DNA from: Hydrogenophaga sp. Root209
Lineage (GTDB): Bacteria; Pseudomonadota; Gammaproteobacteria; Burkholderiales; Burkholderiaceae_C
NCBI RefSeq assembly: GCF_001428625.1
Contig: NZ_LMIE01000001.1
Coordinates: 141,204 to 205,203, forward strand
Direction of reading: 5' to 3'
Length of the DNA stretch: 64,000 bases
The position numbers and the translations under genes are program-made. Each line of letters starts with the position of its first letter. Position 1 is the first letter of the stretch. The notes below the pieces were generated by a model. The model was not told the DNA's origin and searched no databases. It was given only the letters and a program-made list of their open reading frames with translations. Below, piece by piece: positions 35,940 to 45,580 of this stretch.

Positions 35940-36434
35940 ATGCCCATCCGTTGGAAACCCAGTGTCACCGTGGCCGCCGTCATCGAGCGCGATGGCAGGT
36001 ACCTGTTGATCGAAGAGCACACGCCTGAGGGCTTGCGCCTGAACAATCCAGCCGGCCACCTGGACCCTGGTGAAAGCCCGGCCGAAGGTGTGGTGCGCGA
36101 GACGCTGGAAGAGACCACTCACCGCTTCACGCCCACAGCGCTGGTGGGCGTGTACCTATCGCGGTTTCAACGGGCCGGCCAAATCCCCGCCGAGGACGAG
36201 GACATCACCTACCTGCGGTTTGCGTTCTGCGGCGAGTTGGGGGATGTGGTGCCGGGTGTCAGCCTGGACACCGGCATCGTCAGGACGTTGTGGCTCACGC
36301 CCGATGAGATCCGTCGCAGCGCGCCACGCCATCGCAGCCCCCTGGTGCTGCGCTGCATGGAAGACCACCTGGCGGGTCAGCGCTACCCCCTGGCCCTGGT
36401 TCAAACCGATCTCTCCGTCAGAGAGGCTGGCTGA
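35940..36434 (+). CDS. Nudix hydrolase (NudJ-like phosphatase)
   Basis: This 164-residue protein has a canonical Nudix box: Gly, five residues, Glu, seven residues, then REtlEE (GHLDPGESPAEGVVRE followed by TLEET). The N-terminal KPSVTVAAVIERDGRYLLIEE and the box resemble NudJ, which hydrolyses thiamin pyrimidine pyrophosphate and nucleoside triphosphates. The ATG at 35940 is chosen because upstream in-frame sequence overlaps the promoter side of pntAA. Its last 34 bp overlap the 3' end of the convergent kinase gene. Confidence 0.85.
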   Translation: MPIRWKPSVTVAAVIERDGRYLLIEEHTPEGLRLNNPAGHLDPGESPAEGVVRETLEETTHRFTPTALVGVYLSRFQRAGQIPAEDEDITYLRFAFCGELGDVVPGVSLDTGIVRTLWLTPDEIRRSAPRHRSPLVLRCMEDHLAGQRYPLALVQTDLSVREAG

Positions 36435-38398
36435 AGGTCAACCGCCCTGGCCAGGCTCGCCGACTGTGATCGCGTCAGCGGGATGCGCAGCGAAAAGCAA
36501 GAGCCGCGGCCCGGCACGGATCGCAACGACAGACCGATGTCCAACATCGCGGCGCAGCTCTTGACGATGAAGAGGCCCAGCCCGACACCGTTGTCGCTCT
36601 CGGTCTCGGGCTCCCCCCGAAAGTATTCGGTGAAGATGGTTTCGTGGTGAGCCGGAGCTATGCCCGCACCGGTGTCCCAAACCTGCAGCAGCAGACACGC
36701 CCCGCTGAGACGACAAGACACCACCACGCCACCGGACTGGGTGAAGCGCACGGCGTTGGACACCAGGTTGTTGACCATGCGTTCCAGCAGCAAGGGGTCG
36801 CTGTGCACACAGGCGATGCTCGGTGTGACCACCCAGCGCAGCCCCTTGGCCGTGGCCTGGGGCGCGAAAGTCAGGTCCACCCGATCCAGCAACGGCTGGA
36901 TGGAGAAATCGGACATGTTCGCTCTCAGTGAGCCGGTTTCCAGACGTGCCATGGTCATGATCGAGTCCAGCAATCCGTTGGCCGACACGAGTGCAGATTT
37001 CATCTGCATCACGGTGGGGTCGTGCCTAGGCTCGCGCGCATGCAGGCTCTCAGTGGCCAGGCCCATGGCGAACAGCGGCTGCCGCAGGTCGTGGCTGACC
37101 GCCGCGAGAAACCGCGATTTTTCGATCGATTGACGCTCAGCCTCCTGTTTCTTCACCTGCTCACGCAAGCCCATGGACAGCGCCAGATCCTTCGCTTCGC
37201 GATCGGCCTTGATGCGATCGGCCAAGGCAAACGACAGCAGCAGCATCTCGACAGCCGAGCCGACCATGACAGGATGCGCCAGCAGCGTGTTCGCCGGCAA
37301 CCAGCCCAGCGAAATCAGGGACTCGGCAACACCGCACACCATCAGCAGAGCCCAGGCCAGCAAGAAATAGCGTGCGCCCCGGCGTCGGGCCATGAGCCGA
37401 TTCCACCCCGCGAGCATGAGCGGCAGGATGGTGGCAATGACCATGGCGATCAGGACATGAGCCGCCAGCTTGTAGTCCATCCATGGCCGAAGCACGATGT
37501 AGATGGACCAACAGACCAACAGCCCGCGCAGAACGCGGTCCAGCCACGGCAACTCATCGGCACTGTGCAGGAACCGGCGCCCGAAGAGGAGGGCCGCGAG
37601 GCCGCACGCTGCGTAGCCCAAATGCAGCGCGAGGTTGTTCCAGTCCGGTCGCTCCGGCCAGAGAAACTGGGCACCGAAACCGGAGGTGGTGAGTTGGGCC
37701 ACACCCATGGCGGCGACGAACGCAATGTAGTAGAGGTATACCCGGTCGCGAACCGCCACATAGAGCAGCAGGTTGTAGGCGAACAAGCCTGTCAGCAGAC
37801 CGAAGTACAAGCTCAACAGCGAATACAGGCGGTGGTCCTGGCTCAAGAGGGCCTGGGGCTGCAGCAGCGTGACGGGGATTTGCAAAGAGCTGGAGGACTG
37901 AACGCGCAGCACCACGGTGCGTGGACCGGCCCCGTTGAAAACCAGCGGGAAAACCAGATGTCTGTGTGGGACAACGCGCGCCGAAAACGGCAGCTCATCG
38001 CCGCCCATGGACCGGCTGAGGCGACCACCGGGCTCCACGACAAACACCTCGACACGATCCAGTTGCGGGTTGGCGACCTGCATCAACCAGTGATCGGGCG
38101 CATGCGCAGAGACATCCAGTTCAGCTTTGAGCCACAGGGTGGCGCTCTGGTAACCGAAGTTCGGTGTTGCAGCGCCTTGCCGCAGAGGCGTCAAGCGCCA
38201 CGCTTCATGGCGAGCCAGCACCTCGCGCACGGACAGCGTCCCGCTGTCGTCAAGCCGGTAGGTGAACGCCGTGGACAAGTCGTAGGCCTCAGCTTCTCCC
38301 AGCACAAGTGCCTGGGCCGGAGCGCACAGGAGCCAGATCGACCAGAGCAACGCCCGGACCCACCTCCCCCCCTCCTGTGCGCGTTGGCGAAACGTCAT
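36401..38398 (-). CDS. 7TMR-DISM sensor histidine kinase
   Basis: This 665-residue membrane kinase has a signal peptide (residues 1-31, ending APAQA), a periplasmic 7TMR-DISM extracellular domain (about 35-180, beta-sandwich, often carbohydrate-binding), and seven transmembrane helices (about 190-395). A coiled coil leads to HisKA with His436 (AVSHDLRQP) and HATPase_c (NNLVSNAVRF, DTGAGIA, GVGLGLFI). It has no receiver domain. It is divergent from another kinase/receiver pair starting at 38864, which may be its signalling partner. The ligand is not predictable from sequence. Confidence 0.87.
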   Translation of the reverse strand: MTFRQRAQEGGRWVRALLWSIWLLCAPAQALVLGEAEAYDLSTAFTYRLDDSGTLSVREVLARHEAWRLTPLRQGAATPNFGYQSATLWLKAELDVSAHAPDHWLMQVANPQLDRVEVFVVEPGGRLSRSMGGDELPFSARVVPHRHLVFPLVFNGAGPRTVVLRVQSSSSLQIPVTLLQPQALLSQDHRLYSLLSLYFGLLTGLFAYNLLLYVAVRDRVYLYYIAFVAAMGVAQLTTSGFGAQFLWPERPDWNNLALHLGYAACGLAALLFGRRFLHSADELPWLDRVLRGLLVCWSIYIVLRPWMDYKLAAHVLIAMVIATILPLMLAGWNRLMARRRGARYFLLAWALLMVCGVAESLISLGWLPANTLLAHPVMVGSAVEMLLLSFALADRIKADREAKDLALSMGLREQVKKQEAERQSIEKSRFLAAVSHDLRQPLFAMGLATESLHAREPRHDPTVMQMKSALVSANGLLDSIMTMARLETGSLRANMSDFSIQPLLDRVDLTFAPQATAKGLRWVVTPSIACVHSDPLLLERMVNNLVSNAVRFTQSGGVVVSCRLSGACLLLQVWDTGAGIAPAHHETIFTEYFRGEPETESDNGVGLGLFIVKSCAAMLDIGLSLRSVPGRGSCFSLRIPLTRSQSASLARAVDLQPASLTERSV

Positions 38399-38863
38399 GA
38401 CTCCCGCGACTCCCTGTTCGATTCAGTAGGTAGGTCTGAAATGCGCTCCAAGGGCCATCGTCTCGCGTCACGGCGAATCATCCGGTTTCCATACGGCGAT
38501 TTCGATCTGCATTCTGCAAATGGGGTCGATTCACCGCCAATACTGCATCAGCACTATATTGATTTCCAATTAGACGCAGCCGTGCGTTCTGGAATGGATG
38601 CATCGGCCATCAATTGAATCTTGCGTATTTTCAGTCATTGAGAATTGATATTGAAAAGGATTGATCGCGAACAACTGCTCAAGAGGCTGTCGGGGCTGCA
38701 TTCAAAATACTGCCATCGCGGTATGTGGCCATTCCTCGATACTGAATACGATCAATCTTTCAGCGATCGCCACACAATCCGGAGTCAATTCTTCAATGAA
38801 TCCGAAACGATGTATCGAGACGCTATCAGAAAATTTTCCGCCCTGTCTCATTTGATCAATATC
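38399..38863. other. AT-rich intergenic/leader region
   Basis: About 465 bp between the divergent kinase genes, much richer in A+T than the rest of the window, especially from 38500. An in-frame extension of the next gene runs back to a TTG at 38645 but codon usage there is unlike its neighbours. TTGATCAATATCAT at 38852-38865 resembles an FNR box but overlaps the proposed start codon. No repeat of the two families is present. Confidence 0.5.
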
Positions 38864-40663
38864 ATGCAATCCCGATTCAAACTGATTAGATACTTCAGCA
38901 TCACCAGTTGGGTTGCATTTGGCTGTGTGGCCGCGGCATTGATCCACTTCCACGCCAGCGAATCGAAACTCGTGAAGTCCGTGCAGAACCAGGACGCTCA
39001 GACCATTCATGAGATGCAGACCTTGTTGGTGAACCGCGCGGAGGAGGTCGCGCGCCGCGATCTGTTGACCGCGCACGAGGACAGCAATGTCCAACTGGCT
39101 CGCCTCCTGTCGAATGCGCTGTGGGAAGACCCGCTGGCGCCGTTTCTTGCCGCGGCCCGAGCCATCGATTTCACCCACTGCCTGAACCTGAGCAAACACG
39201 AAGGCACGGTCCCCGCGCCCATGCCTTCAGCGCAGACGCGGGCATGCTTGAGGCAACTAGGGGCACGCGTTCGGGCACTCCCCCAGTTCGCCGCGCTCGA
39301 CACCCGGTTGCTCGGCGCCATGCGCGGCAGCCGGGTCGTGAAGATCCGGATGCACGACCTTCAAGGCATCACCCTGTATTCCACCGACCACCCCCAAGTG
39401 GGTGAAGACCAGTCGGGCCATCCCGGCTGGCGGCGCGCAGCACGCGAGGGGCAACCCGCCAGCGAGCTTTCATTCCCGGATCGGTCCGCCGCCTTGCGAG
39501 ACTTGGTCGACAACCGCGATGTCATCGCCAGTCATTGGCCGGTTGTTGATCCACGCACGAACAAGACCATCGCTGTCTTTGAAGTGCATTCCGATATCAC
39601 CGCCGACCTCAACCAGATCCAACAGACCTCCGCCGATGTCCGTCGGACTGCCGCCGACAACCAGGCCGGCCTGGAACGGCAGATGCAGGACAACCGCGAC
39701 CAGGTGCAGCGCTCGGAGCAGATGCAACTCGTGATGCTGGCGGGCCTGCTCGTGCTCCTGTACGCGGTGCTCCACGCCATCGTGCGGCGGGCTCAGGCGA
39801 TGCTCGAAAAGCAGGCGCAAGAGAGCGAGGCGAACAAGCAGCGGCTCGCGCAGTCCGAGAAGATGGCCTTGCTGGGACAAATGGTGGCGAGCGTTGCCCA
39901 CCAGCTCAACACGCCGCTGGCATTCTCCAAAAGCAACGTGTTCATGGCCATCCAGGCGCTGGACGACATGGCGCCCGGCATCCGCAGCGCATCCCGGGCG
40001 CTGGAGCGTGCGACCACCAGCGCGGGAGACACGGCGGCATCCCGGCCACTGGAGCTCGACACCGATTCGGTGCGATCGCGTCTGGACCAGTTTCCCGACG
40101 AACTCCGCATGACGCAGGACATGCTGGGTGATGTGTTGATGGGTCTGGACCAAATGAATGAGATGGTGGACAACCTGCGCAGTTTCACCCGGCTGGATCG
40201 TTCGCGCACCGCGGTTGTCGACCTGAACGCCACCCTGGCCAGCGTGATCTACATCGCCAAGGCCGTGATCTCCACCAAGATCCGGGTGGTCCACAAGTTC
40301 TCCAGGCTGCCCAGGCTGGCGTGCCACGCCTCGCAGCTCAACCAGGCCTTTCTGAACCTGATCCTGAACGCGGCCCATGCCATCGACGGTGCCGGCGTGG
40401 TCACCGTGTCCACCGCCGCGGGCGGTCAACGCATACGCATCACGGTCGAAGACACCGGCAACGGCATTCACGATGACGTCCTGCCGCGCATCTTCGATCC
40501 CTACTTCACCACCAAGCCCGTGGGTGCGGGCACCGGGCTGGGCCTGGCCATCGCCCGGGACATCGTGACCGAACACGGCGGAACCCTGACCGTGAAGACC
40601 CAGGTGGGCGTCGGCACCACCTTCCAGATCGAACTTCCCATCCCAGCAGGCCAAGCCGCATGA
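38864..40663 (+). CDS. Membrane sensor histidine kinase (CHASE-like periplasmic domain)
   Basis: This protein is about 599 residues from ATG 38864; starts further upstream (38810 or TTG 38645) are possible. It has TM1 at about residues 12-32, a periplasmic domain to about residue 285, TM2 (VMLAGLLVLLYAVLHAIV) near 290-308, and a coiled coil. A HisKA-type helix pair follows with His346 in SVAHQLNTPLAFS, with an unusual insertion before the second helix, and then HATPase_c (LNLILNAAHAI, DTGNGIHD, GTGLGLAIA). It overlaps the following double-receiver gene by 4 bp (ATGA), indicating a cognate pair. No known ligand can be named. Confidence 0.82.
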   Translation: MQSRFKLIRYFSITSWVAFGCVAAALIHFHASESKLVKSVQNQDAQTIHEMQTLLVNRAEEVARRDLLTAHEDSNVQLARLLSNALWEDPLAPFLAAARAIDFTHCLNLSKHEGTVPAPMPSAQTRACLRQLGARVRALPQFAALDTRLLGAMRGSRVVKIRMHDLQGITLYSTDHPQVGEDQSGHPGWRRAAREGQPASELSFPDRSAALRDLVDNRDVIASHWPVVDPRTNKTIAVFEVHSDITADLNQIQQTSADVRRTAADNQAGLERQMQDNRDQVQRSEQMQLVMLAGLLVLLYAVLHAIVRRAQAMLEKQAQESEANKQRLAQSEKMALLGQMVASVAHQLNTPLAFSKSNVFMAIQALDDMAPGIRSASRALERATTSAGDTAASRPLELDTDSVRSRLDQFPDELRMTQDMLGDVLMGLDQMNEMVDNLRSFTRLDRSRTAVVDLNATLASVIYIAKAVISTKIRVVHKFSRLPRLACHASQLNQAFLNLILNAAHAIDGAGVVTVSTAAGGQRIRITVEDTGNGIHDDVLPRIFDPYFTTKPVGAGTGLGLAIARDIVTEHGGTLTVKTQVGVGTTFQIELPIPAGQAA

Positions 40664-41694
40664 ATGCCCTCAGCAAGCCCCGTGTCCTTTGTGTGGACGA
40701 TGAACCCAGTGTGCTGCGCTCGCTCAACTGGCTGATGCAAGACCGCTTTGACGTGTCGTCGGCCACCGACGCCTGCGAAGGCCTCGAGCTCGTTTGCAAC
40801 AGCGATTTCGACGTGGTGATCAGCGACCAGCGCATGCCGGGCATGACCGGCACCGAGTTCCTCAAACGGGTCAAGGAAGCGTCCCCCAACACCATGCGAC
40901 TGCTGCTCACCGGGTACTCGGAATACGCCGACGTGCTGCGCTCGGTCAATGACAGCGAGGTGTTCCGCTTCCTCAACAAGCCCTGGAACAACCAGCACCT
41001 GATCGACACGGTCGCCTATGCAGCGACGGTGGCGCGCGAGGTCCCCCTGCCCCGACCTTCGAACCCGACGAGCACCACGGAAATCGACATGGACGGCCTG
41101 CGTGGCAGGCGCACCGAAGCCGTGCTCTTGATGGACGAAGACCCTGCCATCGAACACCAGCTCCGAGCCATTCTGGGCGACGAGATGTTGCTGTTGTGGG
41201 CGCGAAACCCGAGCGACGCGATCAGGCTGCTCCACCGCCACAAGGTGGCCGTGATCGTGGCCGACACCCGCGCGGGCTACGGCTCCACCCTGGATCTCAT
41301 CCGGGCAGTGAAGCGCTGCAGCCCGAACATCGTCCCCATGATCTACACCACGGAAGGCGACGGCGGCAACATCGGCCGACTGATCAACGAAGGTCAGATA
41401 TTCCGCTTCATTGCCAAACCCGCGGGCCCGAGCTACGTGAACCGCATGATCAGATCGGCACTCCAGAAGCACCGGGATCTCATGGCACAACCTGCCCGCA
41501 TCGCAAGGCACGCGGTGGAGGTGTCGCACAGTCGGGAGCTCGAACACGCCGTCGATGGAGCGACTGGGTGGAATCCCACCGAAGGGGCTCCTCGGGGCGC
41601 ATCCTTCGACCTGGTCATGGCTGCTCGCGAGACGACGAGCACCGCGCCCGTCTCCGGCGTGGCCTGGCTCAAGCGCCTGTTCGGCAAATCCTGA
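40660..41694 (+). CDS. Tandem receiver-domain response regulator without output domain
   Basis: This 344-residue protein contains two receiver domains. The first (about 8-125) has the acidic pair DDE, Asp56 in VISDQRMPG, a conserved Thr in LLTGYS and Lys in LNKPW. The second (about 150-275) has Asp202 in IVADTRAG, TT in IYTTEG and Lys in IAKPA, so both appear functional. A low-complexity tail of about 60 residues follows instead of a DNA-binding or enzymatic domain. The ATG overlaps the kinase stop by 4 bp. It may act as a phosphate shuttle or by protein interaction. Confidence 0.83.
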   Translation: MNALSKPRVLCVDDEPSVLRSLNWLMQDRFDVSSATDACEGLELVCNSDFDVVISDQRMPGMTGTEFLKRVKEASPNTMRLLLTGYSEYADVLRSVNDSEVFRFLNKPWNNQHLIDTVAYAATVAREVPLPRPSNPTSTTEIDMDGLRGRRTEAVLLMDEDPAIEHQLRAILGDEMLLLWARNPSDAIRLLHRHKVAVIVADTRAGYGSTLDLIRAVKRCSPNIVPMIYTTEGDGGNIGRLINEGQIFRFIAKPAGPSYVNRMIRSALQKHRDLMAQPARIARHAVEVSHSRELEHAVDGATGWNPTEGAPRGASFDLVMAARETTSTAPVSGVAWLKRLFGKS

Positions 41695-41770
41695 GCGGGC
41701 GCTGCGGGTGCGGCGCTCCCGCCTTGGCATACAGTTGACGGCAGCCCCAAATCCTGGAGTCCACGCGCCG

Positions 41771-43132
41771 ATGAATTCGCCCACACAAGCTGCCGACAGT
41801 CCCGTCCCGCCCAGTGCATTGCCGCCCGACGACGCCCTGCGCGAAGAGCTGCACAACGAAGTGCATGCGCGGCCTTCCGCGCGCATCCGCCTGCCGGTGC
41901 TCATCGTCTTTGTGGCGGTACTCAACGACGGCGTGAGCCGCGAGCAGGAATGTGAGCATCTGCGCCGACTGCCCGGGCAGGACGCCCTGACCCCCGAACA
42001 GTTGCGCGGCAACTTTCTGCGCCTGCGCTTCGAGGGCTACACGCTCAAATGGGAGCGCCACACCGAGTTCACCCGCTACTCCATCGTGCAGCCCCTGCCC
42101 GAAGGCACGGGCCTGGGCACGAGCGAGCCGGCACTGCTGGACGCACTGGTCACGCCGCCGGGCTGGCTGAGCGAGATTCCGGGGCGCACGGTGGCCGCGA
42201 TCAAGATGGTCATGCTGCAGGCCGTGCTGCCCGATCAGAGTCCGGCGGCCCAGGCCGCCCTGATGGGGCCCGCGCAGCGCTGGTTCGGCGGACGCACCGT
42301 GGTCGCCTCACAACTGGGTGGCGGCCATTCCTGGGCACTGACGGACTTCCACCTGCGGCCCTCGGGTTTCGAGCGCATGCTGGTCATCACCCCGCAAGAC
42401 ACGAGCGAAACCCGGGCCGGTCGCATTTCCCAGCGCCTGTTCGAAATCGAGACCTACCGCCTGATGGCACTGCGCGGCCTGCCCGCGGTCAAGACGCTGA
42501 CGCCGATGCTCGCGCAGGCCGAAACCCAGCTGGCCTCCATCACGGCACAACTGGAGAACAAGTCCACGTCCGAGCAGGAGCTGCTGGACCAACTGATCTC
42601 GCTGGCGGCCCGGGTGGAGCGCGCCACGGCCGAGAACACCTACCGCTTCGCGGCCACGCGCGCCTACGACGCGGTGGTCACGCAGCGCATTGCCGAGTTG
42701 CGCGAGAAGCCGATTCCGGGCACGCAGACCATCGGCGAGTTCATGCAGCGCCGGCTCTCGCCAGCCATGGCCACGGTGGCCGCGAGCGCGCAGCGCCTGG
42801 CTTCGCTGTCCGAGCGCGTCTCGCGCGCCAGCGCGCTGCTGCGCACTCGGGTCGACATCGTCACGGAAGCACAAAACCAGCAGTTGCTGGCCAAGCTCAC
42901 CCGGGGCCAGGAACTGCAGCTGCAACTGCAGGCCACGGTGGAAGGCCTGTCGATCGCGGCCATCTCGTACTACGTGATCAGCCTGCTGCTCTACATCGCC
43001 AAGGGCGCCAAGGCCGCGGGTCTGCCGATCCAGCCGGAGATGGCCGCAGGCGCTCTGGTGCCACTCGTGCTGTGGGTCGTGTGGCGCACCACGCGGCGCA
43101 TTCACGCTCGCCTGGGCGCGCCCGCGCATTGA
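41771..43132 (+). CDS. DUF3422 family membrane protein
   Basis: This 453-residue protein matches the DUF3422 family: LREELHNEVHARPS near the N-terminus, PGWLSEIPGRTVAAIK, and a long coiled-coil-like region (about 260-400). Two C-terminal transmembrane helices are visible (ISYYVISLLLYIA and ALVPLVLWVVW). Function is unknown. The ATG at 41771 is chosen; an upstream in-frame extension overlaps the preceding receiver gene in another frame. It ends 6 bp before the convergent mnmA stop. Confidence 0.82.
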   Translation: MNSPTQAADSPVPPSALPPDDALREELHNEVHARPSARIRLPVLIVFVAVLNDGVSREQECEHLRRLPGQDALTPEQLRGNFLRLRFEGYTLKWERHTEFTRYSIVQPLPEGTGLGTSEPALLDALVTPPGWLSEIPGRTVAAIKMVMLQAVLPDQSPAAQAALMGPAQRWFGGRTVVASQLGGGHSWALTDFHLRPSGFERMLVITPQDTSETRAGRISQRLFEIETYRLMALRGLPAVKTLTPMLAQAETQLASITAQLENKSTSEQELLDQLISLAARVERATAENTYRFAATRAYDAVVTQRIAELREKPIPGTQTIGEFMQRRLSPAMATVAASAQRLASLSERVSRASALLRTRVDIVTEAQNQQLLAKLTRGQELQLQLQATVEGLSIAAISYYVISLLLYIAKGAKAAGLPIQPEMAAGALVPLVLWVVWRTTRRIHARLGAPAH

Positions 43133-43138
43133 GCCGCT

Positions 43139-44293
43139 TCAGGCCGGCACGGGCCCCGAGCGGGCGAGTGTCTCGGCGGCCATGGACGCGGCATCGGAGG
43201 TGATCACACCGCCGCCCAGGCACACCTCGCCGTCGTACAGCACCGCGCTTTGCCCGGGGGTCACGGCCCACTGGGGGTCGGTGAACGCGAGCGCGAAACC
43301 GGTGTCACCGTCGGCCTCGAAACGGCAGGGCGCATCGGCCTGGCGGTAGCGCGTCTTCGCGGCCATGTCGCCGGTGGCCGGCGCGTGGCCCGAGACCCAG
43401 CTCGCGTCCTGCGCGCGCAACCGCGGCGTGAGCAGCCAGGGGTGGTCGTGGCCCTGCACCACCCACAGCGTGTTGGTCTTGATGTCCTTGCGTGCGACGA
43501 ACCAGGGCGCGTGTTCGTTGCCGCCCTTTTGCGCGCCCTTCTCGCGCACCCCCCCGATGCCCAGGCCCTGGCGCTGCCCCAGGGTGTAGAAGCTCAGGCC
43601 CACATGCTGGCCGAGCACGCGGCCCTTGTGGTCCTTGATCGGCCCGGGTTCCTTGGCGATGTAGCGGTTGAGGAAATCCCGGAACGGCCGCTCGCCGATG
43701 AAGCAGATGCCGGTGCTGTCCTTCTTCTTCGCATTGGGCAGGGCGATCTCGGCCGCGATGCGGCGCACCTCGGTCTTGGGCAGCTCGCCCACCGGAAACA
43801 GCGTCTTGCTCAGTTGGGCCTGGTTCAGGCGGTGCAGAAAGTAGCTCTGGTCCTTCAGCGGATCGCGTCCCTTGAGCAGCTCGAACGATCCATCGCGCTC
43901 GCGCACCCGGGCGTAGTGACCGGTGGCGATCTTCTCGGCGCCCAGGCGCATGGCGTGGTCCAGGAAGGCCTTGAACTTGATTTCGGCATTGCACAGGATG
44001 TCGGGGTTGGGCGTGCGCCCGGCCTGGTACTCGCGCAGGAACTCGGCGAACACGCGATCCTTGTATTCGGCAGCGAAGTTCACGTGTTCGATGTCGATGC
44101 CCAGCACGTCGGCCACGCTGGCGGCGTCCAGAAAATCCTGCCGGGTCGAGCAGTATTCGCTGTCGTCGTCGTCTTCCCAGTTCTTCATGAAGATGCCGAT
44201 GACCTCAAAGCCCTGTTGTTTGAGCAGGTACGCGCTCACCGCGGAGTCCACGCCCCCGCTCAACCCGACCACCACCCGTTGTTTGTTTGCCAT
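43139..44293 (-). CDS. mnmA: tRNA-specific 2-thiouridylase MnmA
   Basis: This 384-residue enzyme thiolates U34 of tRNA-Glu, -Gln and -Lys using sulfur relayed by the Tus system. The PP-loop motif is [11 protein letters not shown] at residues 9-19. The two catalytic cysteines are Cys101 ([10 protein letters not shown]) and Cys197 (TGICFIGER). The ATG at 44293 ([10 protein letters not shown]) is the family-typical start. It is divergent from the polyamine transporter operon. Confidence 0.95.
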   Translation of the reverse strand: MANKQRVVVGLSGGVDSAVSAYLLKQQGFEVIGIFMKNWEDDDDSEYCSTRQDFLDAASVADVLGIDIEHVNFAAEYKDRVFAEFLREYQAGRTPNPDILCNAEIKFKAFLDHAMRLGAEKIATGHYARVRERDGSFELLKGRDPLKDQSYFLHRLNQAQLSKTLFPVGELPKTEVRRIAAEIALPNAKKKDSTGICFIGERPFRDFLNRYIAKEPGPIKDHKGRVLGQHVGLSFYTLGQRQGLGIGGVREKGAQKGGNEHAPWFVARKDIKTNTLWVVQGHDHPWLLTPRLRAQDASWVSGHAPATGDMAAKTRYRQADAPCRFEADGDTGFALAFTDPQWAVTPGQSAVLYDGEVCLGGGVITSDAASMAAETLARSGPVPA

Positions 44294-44400
44294 CGAGGGA
44301 TTATCCCAGCCACGCACATGGCCCCGCGCGTTGCGGGGCTGTCACCGGACCGTCACCCGTTGGACGTACGCTGATGTCGGCTCGCTTCGTGCCTGCTGTC

Positions 44401-44428
44401 TTGACAAGCCATGCCGTTGGACCATAGT
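44401..44428 (+). promoter_or_regulatory. Probable sigma-70 promoter of the polyamine ABC operon
   Basis: A perfect TTGACA (44401-44406) is followed after 16 bp by CATAGT (44423-44428). It lies about 80 bp upstream of the binding-protein ATG at 44510. A GCCCCGC-GCGGGGC hairpin at 44321-44339 lies further upstream in the same divergent region. Confidence 0.5.
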
Positions 44429-44509
44429 GGCGCTTCGCCTGTCACACCCGGTCCATCCCGTCGTCACGCTGTCTTCATTGTTCTGTCACCTTTGAAAGTG
44501 AGTCACCAC

Positions 44510-45577
44510 ATGAGCCGACCCCTCCACCGCATGGCCCTGGCCACCCTGGCGTTGTGCGCCGCCACCGGCGCCAGTGCGCAAGACAAGACGCTGCGACTGC
44601 TCACCTGGGGCGGTTACGCGCCCAAGGAAGTGGTCGAGCAGTTCACCAAGGAAACCGGCATCAATGTCGAGGTCACGCTCTCGAACAACGAGGAAATGAT
44701 CTCCAAGCTGCGCGCCACCGCGGGCGCCGGCTTCGATCTGGTGCAGCCCAGCCAGGACCGCATCGCTGGCCCGCAGACCGAATTCAAGATCTACAAGCCC
44801 ATGGACCTGAGCAAGCTCAAGTCCGAGCTGTTCATCCCGTCCATGCTTGACGCCACCAAGAAGAACACCACCGTGGCCGGCAAGGTCTATGGCGTGCCGC
44901 ACATCTGGGGCACCGACGGTCTGGTCGTCAACACCAAGACCTCCAAGGCCACCGATTACGCCGACCTGTGCGCCGCAGAGAACGCCGGCAAGGTCAGCAT
45001 GCGCCTGAAGCGACCCACACTGATTGCGATGGCGTTTGCATCCGGCAAAGACCCGTTCAAGCTCTACAACGACCCCAAGGCCTACACCGCCCTCATGGAT
45101 GACATGGGCAAGAAGCTCGCCGAGTGCAAGAAGAACGTGAAGTTCTACTGGGACGGCAAGGACCAGCTGCTCGCGGGCATCCGCTCGGGTGAGCTGACCA
45201 CCGCCATGATGTGGGACACCGGCGGCTGGGAACTGAACAAGGCCAACCAGGACATCAAGTTCATCGCGCCCAAATCCGGTGCGCTGGGTTGGGTCGACAC
45301 CTTCGCCCTGCCCGCCAAGGGCAAGAACGACGAAGCGGCCTACGCCTGGATCAACTTCAACATGCGCCCTGAGGTCGCCGCCAAGGTGGCCAGTGCCGCA
45401 GGCAACTTCACCGCCAGCAAAGGCGCCGACCAGTTGGCCGACGCCACACTCAAGAAGCAGTTCGCCGACAGCTTCCCCGAGGCCGCGCTGAAGAACATCA
45501 AATGGTACCCCCCGGTGCCCGCCGGCATTGAAGACATCGAAGGCCGCGTGCTCGACCGCGTCAAAGCCGCCAAGTAA
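44510..45577 (+). CDS. Periplasmic polyamine-type substrate-binding protein
   Basis: This 355-residue type II periplasmic binding protein of the PotD/PotF family has a signal peptide ending ASAQ near residue 24. The mature domain starts DKTLRLLTWGGYAPKEVV, and the signature GVPHIWGTDGLVVN is typical of polyamine-binding relatives. The polyamine-binding acidic residues cannot be assigned with confidence. It is the first gene of a four-gene importer operon (binding protein, ATPase, two permeases). Confidence 0.85.
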   Translation: MSRPLHRMALATLALCAATGASAQDKTLRLLTWGGYAPKEVVEQFTKETGINVEVTLSNNEEMISKLRATAGAGFDLVQPSQDRIAGPQTEFKIYKPMDLSKLKSELFIPSMLDATKKNTTVAGKVYGVPHIWGTDGLVVNTKTSKATDYADLCAAENAGKVSMRLKRPTLIAMAFASGKDPFKLYNDPKAYTALMDDMGKKLAECKKNVKFYWDGKDQLLAGIRSGELTTAMMWDTGGWELNKANQDIKFIAPKSGALGWVDTFALPAKGKNDEAAYAWINFNMRPEVAAKVASAAGNFTASKGADQLADATLKKQFADSFPEAALKNIKWYPPVPAGIEDIEGRVLDRVKAAK

Positions 45578-45580
45578 GCG

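Noticed and set aside
38852-38865. FNR-like box TTGATCAATATCAT
   Set aside because: It matches well but overlaps the proposed start codon of the kinase, so it would be unusual for activation; it is probably coincidental in AT-rich sequence.
44321-44339. GCCCCGC-GCGGGGC hairpin read as a terminator
   Set aside because: It lies in a divergent promoter region with no T-run on either strand, so it is more likely a structural or regulatory element than a terminator.
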